Made by a program: the position numbers and the translations under genes. Positions 57,930-64,000 of a DNA stretch of 64,000 nucleotides are shown piece by piece. Numbering within the stretch: the stretch's first letter is position 1; the number at the start of each line of letters is the position of its first letter. Under the pieces are notes generated by a model that was given only the letters and a program-made list of their open reading frames with translations, was not told the origin of the DNA and did not search any database. Source of the stretch: Cymodocea nodosa (lineage: Eukaryota > Streptophyta > Magnoliopsida > Alismatales > Cymodoceaceae); assembly GCA_036874045.1 (NCBI GenBank), contig CM072342.1, positions 9,201,501 to 9,265,500 on the forward strand, read 5' to 3'.

Positions 57930-59739
57930 ATGGTCTCCAAGTTCTACAAAGGTCGTGGCAGAGGAAAAGGCAAAAGCAGAAGAGATGCAAAAGTAAAAGA
58001 AATAGAGAATGATGAAGTTCTAGGTACTTGGTTCAAGAAAATATTTCGAGTGGACAAAAGGTTAGAAGAACTTTATAGAGATTACTTCTTTTCTCAGGAT
58101 ATATTAGATGAAGTTAGACAAGAACTTCAACATACTGATGCAAGTATTCCATACATGGGTATTTGAAGTAAATATGATAGAGAATACAGAATGAAATGTG
58201 CTGAGATTGCATTTTTGGAACAGTATGCAAAATATTTGGTAAAAGGTGTAGGTTCATCAAATAGAACTCCTCAAACTCCTATAAACGGTACAAGACTACA
58301 TGCATTTGAGGAAGAGCATGAATCAGCTATCCCTACTCCTTTATATTCAAAACAAGTAGAATCAGATATTACTGTAGACAAAACAAAAGTTGACAGTCTT
58401 CGAAAGGCCGTTGCAATAGAAAGTGCCTTAGAAGAATTAAAGTAGAAAACTTTTATGGAACAATTTGAAAAGAAAACAGCAATACTTGAAAGGGAGAAAC
58501 AAATATGTTATAGAAGAAGGAAAGTCAGAAAAATTATGTCTAAGGAAACAAAGTCTATTGAAAAAGGAAAATCAGATGAAAATTTATTTCCAAAGGACAA
58601 TGTATGTCTAGACATTGTACCTTATTGTGCATCTAATAAACTCATCAGTTCCGAACACATTGAAATTGATGAAGATAATGAGACTTTATTTTCCCTTGCT
58701 AGAAAACTTGAGAAGAAATCCAAGTCAAATATGAGCTCAAGTTTTTCTATTAGTACTAGTCCTGATGATGCAGAAATTGACAAATCAGTGCATCAGGCAC
58801 CTGACATTGAACAAGTTATTGCAGATATAATTGACAACGTTGAGGCAGTAACTAGTTCAAAGGCTGAATTGTCTAGAGTAGCAGATATTGAAAATGTTAA
58901 GACTCTAGAAGAGCTAAAAGTTAACCAGCATTCTACAGAATCTATAGAAGCAGAGTCTGAGAATTCACAGCATGAATTAATGGAAATATCTGTTGAACAA
59001 AATGAACAATTTCAGACAGATACACTAGCTATAGAATTTGTGGAAAAATTGTACTCTGAACATTCTATAGAGACTGAATAGATGAATGTTGCGCATATTG
59101 ACAATATTCCTAACACTGTTGAAGCTGAAGAAATAAGCTTACCTGAGCAGCTTCAAGATAATATTTTGGAAGAGGAACAACATGACATTCATTTTGAAGA
59201 AGAGGTTCCTGAAGATGAATTAAACTTTGAATGACAGCTTCAGGTATCACCTTCTTTGTGTACAATATTAAAAATTCAAGGTAATGCAATTCATTTTAGA
59301 TCTAAAGAAGCATTGTAGAAATACAATAATCTGATTACATGTTAGATTCTGCATGCTCGTCCAATAAAATTCAGAAATTTGATGAAAATAAGAGATCTGT
59401 TTGAGTTTCAAGGCCTCATTAAATTCTTACCAGTAGGAACGAAATGGAAGCCAATTGAATTTTTCCGACTGGCCCTCTGAAACTAAAGGCATGAGAGCAT
59501 TTAGTGTCAAAGATTTGCAAAAATTCCAGGCCATGCATAAACCTCAACGACAACAACAACAACAACCTGATACAGACCATGTACAACAACAACAACAAAG
59601 TTATTCAGTTCAAGCAGAACAGCAAACCCAGCTACCTCCTGACTTAGATGCAGTGCTTAACAACATCAGAAATGATATTAGGCATCTAGGAGATAAAATA
59701 TGTAATGCTATAAGTGATATACTTAGGAGGGACCGATAA
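57930..59739 (+). pseudogene. aORF of copy J with its core deleted
   Basis: ATG 57930 (MVSKFYKGRGRGKGKSRR), the RG/K-rich start of the B/J type. Open pieces at 57930-58166, 58191-58445 and 58455-59081 (coiled-coil-like and acidic, CLDIVPY.ASNKLISSEH) are separated by single stops in one frame. Then RPIKFRNLMKIRDLFEFQGLIKFLP (about 59360-59430) marks the start of the Transposase_32-like domain. The expected 150-200 residues after EFF are absent, and the frame resumes at DWPSETKGMRAFSVKDLQKFQ, Gln runs (59548-59640), and a C-terminal helix DLDAVLNNIRNDI..CNAISDILRRD like that of A. No hydrophobic segment is seen. Confidence 0.8.
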
Positions 59740-60234
59740 TTGTTTTTGTTTGTTTCTGAATACAAAATGTAATGTTTGTATTACTTGTTTGATTCATTGA
59801 ACAATACATTTTTCTGTAAATGTGTTCAATTATTATTCTTGTTTATAGAAATCGTTGTTGTAATTCTCTTATATACATATATATATTCTCTGTAATTATC
59901 TTTTTGATTAATGACAAAAAGGGGGAGAAATATTATAAAAAGATGATTATGATCTTAATTGCATATATATATTATAAAAGGAGATGCTATTTAAATGGTT
60001 ATTGTAATCTGACAGATGATAATTAGAAAACTGATACTCATATAATTATTGACATCTGAGAGTTTTAGTTCTGAGAGGTATAATTTACACAAATAATAGA
60101 AATAAGCTTAAGTGAACTTAAGTCAACAAACAAGTTTGTTGAATTAAAAGTTAACCCAACGAAGGTGCTTTGTTGAGTTAAACATATTTCATCATTGATT
60201 TAATATGGTTTTGTCATCATCAAAAAGGGGGAGA
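59740..60234 (+). promoter_or_regulatory. 3' untranslated region and polypurine tract of copy J
   Basis: The tract AAAAAGGGGGAGA at 60222-60234 precedes LTR start TGTTGAG (60236). A second equally good tract, AAAAAGGGGGAGAA, lies at 59916-59929, and between them is only AT-rich sequence. Confidence 0.85.
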
Positions 60235-60235
60235 T

Positions 60236-61848
60236 TGTTGAGTATTTTTGTTTTGATGATGTGTGCTGAATGAAAATAATCATATTTCCTCAATTACTAT
60301 TGCTTGCGAAATGAAATTAAAATCATCAATTAATACAGAAAAAGCTTACTGATATAAATACTTGTTTGTATTGGATTTGAAGTTAATATCTAATCGTTTC
60401 ATTGCATTAATTTCTCATTTAGCTAAATGTTAAGTTAATGTGTGTTTTTATTGAAAAGCATGATGTGTTTTAATGTTATATCTTCTGTATCATGAACAGT
60501 GCACGTTTAGACAACTCGTTAAGTTAGAGTTTTGTTTGTATAGAGGTCACGTGAGAACTCGTTAAGTTAGAGGCTTAAAGGTTAAAATAGGTCACGTGAT
60601 AACTCGTTAAGTTAGTGAGTAAAAGAAGAAACGAACTCGTTAAGTTAGTGTTATACACGTGGTGAAATTATAAGTTACGAATGTTGTATTGTATCACGTG
60701 AGGTGCACATGTTTAACTCGTTAAGTTAACATAACTAAGCGCGTTGAGTTGCTATATTTAACACTAAGGCAACGCGTTAGGTTAGCGTTATAAACTTAAG
60801 TTGTTATTTTTGCACGTGGTAAAATTCTTATTATAAAAACATTTGTTTATTACTGGTTCATTGAGTTATCATAACACAACGGAAATGGTTCGTTGAGTTA
60901 TCATAATACAATGGAGATGGTTCGTTGAGATAGCATAACACCACGGACTTAGTTCATTGAGTTAGCTACAATACTTGTCACGTGAAATGGTACATTAGGA
61001 ACTCGTTAAGTTAGAAACGTTAAGTTATATATATACTTGTGTTACTCGTTTAGTTAACATTAAAGTAACGACTTCTTATTACACTGATGAAAAACTTTTA
61101 GACGAGAAAGTTTGTTTTGCAAGAAATTTTTCAGAGATCCAAGACTGATGATTAAAGAAAATTCGAAATATAAACGTGGGTTAGAACGTGTGTGTTTCGA
61201 TGAAGGAAAAAGAAAAGACGTGGAGAAGTGGAAAACTGGTAGTGGTTAAACGTGAAGGATATGTATGAAATGAAGATACAGTATAAAAGGCATAGAATTC
61301 TCGTTGATCAATTTATCCTTGCACATAAAATGAAAAATCTTTTCAAGGATCAAACCATCCCTGCACACCAAAAGAAAAATCTTTTTTAGGGATCAAAACC
61401 ACCTTCTCGGGGAAAATCTCTCAAATGGAAGAAAGTTCAGTGAAGCATAAAAAGGTAAGATTTTCGTTACTGAAGATTTGAAGTATCAGAAGAAAGCAAA
61501 TTCGGTGAAGCATGAAAAGACAAGATATTCGTCACTAAAGAATTGCTGAAGAAGAAAAAGAAGAAGAAGAAAGATCTCAAATAGGGAGAAAAGTTTTAAA
61601 TTCTGCAAATTAGTTTTCTCTGTTTGTAGTTATGAAATTGTTTAGATGATACATGGTATCGAAATATAATTGCATCTACAATTTCTAAGGAGAATTGAAT
61701 TGTATATTGTAATTGAAACCTTGAATAAAAATGATTTTATGAAAACAATGTCTCGACTTGTTTTTGAGTTTTAAAGTTTCAATTATATTTCAGAAAATAT
61801 TAAAGATACACAATTCACCCCCCTCTTGTGTAGCCATATGATCCTACA
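60236..61848 (+). repeat. 3' LTR of copy J
   Basis: 1613 bp, TGTTGAG to CCTACA. Between 60513 and 61030 it holds at least six AACTCGTTAAGTTAG-like motifs (60513, 60556, 60601, 60634, 60715, about 60992), interleaved with CACGTG at 60548, 60593, 60656, 60695, about 60813 and about 60976. TATA box and polyA-side sequences follow. Confidence 0.93.
61282..61288 (+). promoter_or_regulatory. Candidate TATA box in the J LTR
   Basis: TATAAAA, followed by GG, lies about 250 bp downstream of the motif array and about 560 bp before the LTR end. This would put the transcript start near 61310-61320. Position inferred, not shown. Confidence 0.55.
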
Positions 61849-61897
61849 TAACCGTTAATAATATGCACTTTTTCATTCTAAACACTTCCCCCATACC
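61849..61897 (-). repeat. LTR end and polypurine tract of K
   Basis: The minus strand has GGTATGGGGGAAG next to TGTTTAGAATG, a purine tract followed by an LTR start. This junction is what identifies 24537-26773 as an LTR. Confidence 0.75.
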
Positions 61898-62029
61898 TAA
61901 ATTTTGCTAGTCCCTTAGCAAACTAAGATCTAATTAATTGGTCTTTCTAAAAGTGCTAGAACTAATTCTTCTTCTTTCTTTTTTTTCTTCTGTTTAGCAT
62001 AAAAATATATTCTGTATGTTTTAGTAATC

Positions 62030-63100
62030 AACCTGCAAATATACTTAGAATATATGTCAATTACATACAAAGTATATCATCATCACATAGGTGTTAATTA
62101 TATTATTGTTTGTTCTTCTTTTCATCATCTTCCATCCTGAATTTTCCAATAAGATTTCTAGAAGAAATTTCAACAACATACGAATCAAAATACAATCCAA
62201 TTCAATATGATTAAGACAAGTAGAATAAAGAATTGTATCTCCTTTAAACAACTTCAAAAGTCAATTCTAGATTCATATTACAGCAATTCTAGATAACAGA
62301 AAATATATTCGATTCATAAGATATCTGTATTTCACAAAACACTTATATCTTTTTAGAATAGTATATGTATATTTTTTATTATCTTTTTTTTCATACTTTA
62401 ATAGTTAATTTAACGAGCTTGAATCATACAAGAGCTTTCTAGTGTACCCATGTAACGAGCTTTCAGTCAACAGTCTCAGATTTGATCAAGATCTTAGGTT
62501 GCCAGATTTCAAGAGTCCTTTTTCAAGTCAACAATCCTTACATACCTATCTGCTCAAGTACAAAAGGCTCATGATCAAACAAGTCAATAAACTCTCAAAG
62601 TTTTTTTTTTTAATCAAAATACAAACACAAAACATTAATCACATACTGTATATGTACGTATTTCATTAATACAGATGCAGTAAAACACCAATCTCATATA
62701 GTCCTGTTTCTATCATTTACTGAAAATATGAATCCATAGCAATAAGCTCATACTTTTTCTGTAGTTTAATAAGATCTACACAAATCATTCTACAAGTTCA
62801 ATCAGTCAAATTAAATGTATCTTTCATCATATATGTTTCATTTAATCTAGAATTCACATCTCAGCTCCTTCAAGACTTTAAATAAAATTTGTTTTTCATT
62901 AAGCATTCTGATTTCATTTTAGAATCGTGAAACTATTAAACTCATGAAATTCAGAAAAAAAACATATGATACTATATTTAGATTTGCATAAATAGTAAAT
63001 TCTATAGCATCTTATATAGCCTTCTAAATATAACATTCAAGTAGTTACAATTTATATAAATTTTACAATCTCAATTATCGGATAGTTATAGCAAATTCAT
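62030..63100 (-). other. B/J-spacer-like segment in K
   Basis: Aligns by eye with B 6095-6960 on the same strand (shared CAAATATACTT, ATACGAATCAAAA, CAAGTAGAATAAAG, AGGTTGCCAGATTT, ACCTATCTGCTCAAGTACAA). In B and J this spacer lies between pol and aORF. In K it lies next to the LTR with no aORF between. Nothing coding seen. Confidence 0.7.
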
Positions 63101-63429
63101 AAAAATTTTCAATTTCCACAACTTTGCAGTACCATTTTAATTTCTTTAATTAACAAACTTACATGGCTGTTACTTTAATTACCTCCCCCCATACCTACAT
63201 TTTGCATTGTCCTCAATGTAAAAGATTTGACAATAAGTACAGTAATTGTAGTAGGCATGAATACAGTTTTGTTTGATTTAAAATTCAGGGTAAGTAATTG
63301 ATTACATACCTTGTTCCGTTTGAATCTCCTTTTGCATATTCTGATTTTTGATTTTGAAAAACTTTTCATTCACAGATAAAAGCAAAATATAAAACAAAAT
63401 AACACTTAACAGATATTAATAAATTAGTG
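63101..63429. other. Unassigned segment with a second purine tract
   Basis: The minus strand shows GGTATGGGGGGAGGT at about 63181-63195, preceded by ACATTGAGGACAATGCAAAATGTA, similar in wording to the tract beside the K LTR. No LTR start can be recognised next to it. Confidence 0.4.
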
Positions 63430-64000
63430 TCTTGTGTGGAACCTAGGCTCCTATGCCTCTAGTGGCTCACAAGCAAGCCAGTTGGTTTCCCAGAATAGAT
63501 ACCAACAAATTGGATTAATATTTTGTTTTTTTCTTTTATAAAATAAAATGAAAACTATATTTTTTTTTTCTAAAAATAAACGTAGAATACACACAACATT
63601 AAACACACAAAATCACAACTTAAGAACATGATTGAAAAGTAGGAACAAATGGAATAAATGTATCAGTCCAAGCAAACTTTTTAAGCATAGTTCTTCTTGC
63701 TATTAATTCTGTTTTCATGAAGTTCTTGCTCCTTAATTTGTAAACGTGTAATATATTATAAATTCCAAATACAAGTGTATTACCATTAATGATATGAAAT
63801 GCAGAAAGGGATCCTTTTTGGTTCTAGGGTAATGTAGTAGTTTCTATTTCTACATCTATTTCAATATACTCCTCTTCCTACTTCCATTCATTTATGTCTT
63901 CCATAATCCATATTTGAAATTTCATCAGTTCATCCCACCATCTTATCAGACATAAAGTAGGATCATCTTCTTCATTATACCACATTCCTATTTGAATTTT
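63430..64000 (-). pseudogene. Unrecognised broken coding-like region in K
   Basis: The minus strand from 64000 reads WYNEEDDPTLCLIRWWDEL, then MKFQIWIMEDINEWK, a stop, an acidic stretch EEEYIEIDVEIETTTLP, a stop, then NQKGSLSAFHIINGNTL and LRSKNFMKTELIARRT. It is colinear for about 130 codons with only two stops, which is unusual in this AT-rich DNA and suggests a decayed gene. I recognise no family. It could be the end of K's last ORF; more sequence lies outside the window. Confidence 0.4.

Larger units (their letters stand above)
50731..61848 (+). mobile_element. Copy J: SIRE-like element with aORF, 5' LTR truncated
   Basis: 240 bp of 5' LTR, PBS, gag with coiled coil, PR-IN-RT-RH, 1.6-kb spacer, aORF, polypurine tract and full 3' LTR (60236-61848). 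It belongs to the same family as B. The left border falls inside the LTR and inside copy I pol, so it is a deletion joint and not an insertion end. The right border is the exact terminus CCTACA in the LTR of K. Confidence 0.93.
61849..64000 (-). mobile_element. Element K: host of copy J, same LTR family as the solo LTR
   Basis: The plus strand reads the last 36 bp of an LTR (to ATTCTAAACA at 61884), then a minus-strand polypurine tract (61885-61897), B/J-spacer-like DNA, a second purine tract (63182-63195) and a broken coding-like region to the edge. The LTR end matches 26738-26773. This makes K a minus-strand element whose 3' LTR was split by J. Class is not settled: no pol motif is in view. 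Confidence 0.65.

Noticed and set aside
59820..60026. Short hydrophobic ORF between the J aORF and LTR
   Set aside because: AT-rich low-complexity translation spanning a purine tract; no counterpart in other copies.
60513..61030. CRISPR-like reading of the regularly spaced motif array
   Set aside because: Units are short (about 15 bp), unequal in spacing, lie in an LTR of a plant retrotransposon, and have no cas genes.

Overview
The window is plant nuclear DNA from an intergenic retrotransposon cluster, about two-thirds A+T by eye. I find no host gene, rRNA, tRNA gene or CRISPR array. Almost every base belongs to nested LTR retrotransposons. Most are Ty1/copia with domain order gag, protease, integrase, reverse transcriptase, RNase H, and primer sites matching initiator-Met tRNA. 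Long LTRs (1.2-1.65 kb), a long coiled-coil gag and an extra ORF after pol point to the plant SIRE/Maximus-like lineage and so to a flowering plant with a repeat-rich genome. The species cannot be read from the sequence. All coding regions carry stops or frameshifts.

Layout, left to right. Copy A (+, 1-4635) is the 3' part of an element: spacer, extra ORF (aORF), 3' LTR. Copy B (-, from beyond the left edge to 33401) is a large element broken into 4636-7715, 19217-21320 and 28863-33401. A sits at one break. Full-length copy C (+, 7721-19216, target duplication GATTC) is inside B's RNase H. Tork/Tnt1-like copy D (-, 21321-28862) is inside B's integrase/pre-integrase region and itself holds a solo LTR (24537-26773). 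B's 5' LTR (31753-33401) abuts a protease fragment, E (-, 33402-33779), which is interrupted by copy F (+, 33780-39362), a gag-only element without pol. F's 3' LTR holds copy G (-, 39363-45549, duplication ATTGG/GTTGG), which has lost gag and pol but keeps the aORF. Then come an LTR-like fragment H (45565-46703), a 5'-truncated copy I (-, 46704-50730), a 5'-truncated copy J (+, 50731-61848), and the host of J, element K (-, 61849 to the right edge).

The most interesting component is the aORF between pol and the 3' LTR in A, C and G (one type) and in B and J (a diverged type). In A it spans 863 codons in one uninterrupted frame register. It has an RG-rich N-terminus, a hydrophobic membrane-like segment (A/C/G only), a domain resembling the plant-specific 'putative plant transposon protein' family (Transposase_32-like), a Gln-rich linker with tetrapeptide repeats, and a conserved C-terminal helix. 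The window thus shows gag-pol-aORF copies, an aORF-only derivative (G) and a gag-only derivative (F), which suggests a community of autonomous and parasitic elements.

The LTRs and the spacer between pol and aORF carry arrays of short family-specific motifs (AACTCGTTAAGTTAG with CACGTG in B/J; TAACTATCCGAAA-like in A/C/F/G/I), which may be regulatory. One LTR (24537-26773) looks chimeric. Junctions at 45564, 46703, 50730 and 61848 can be explained by a single large deletion after nested insertion.
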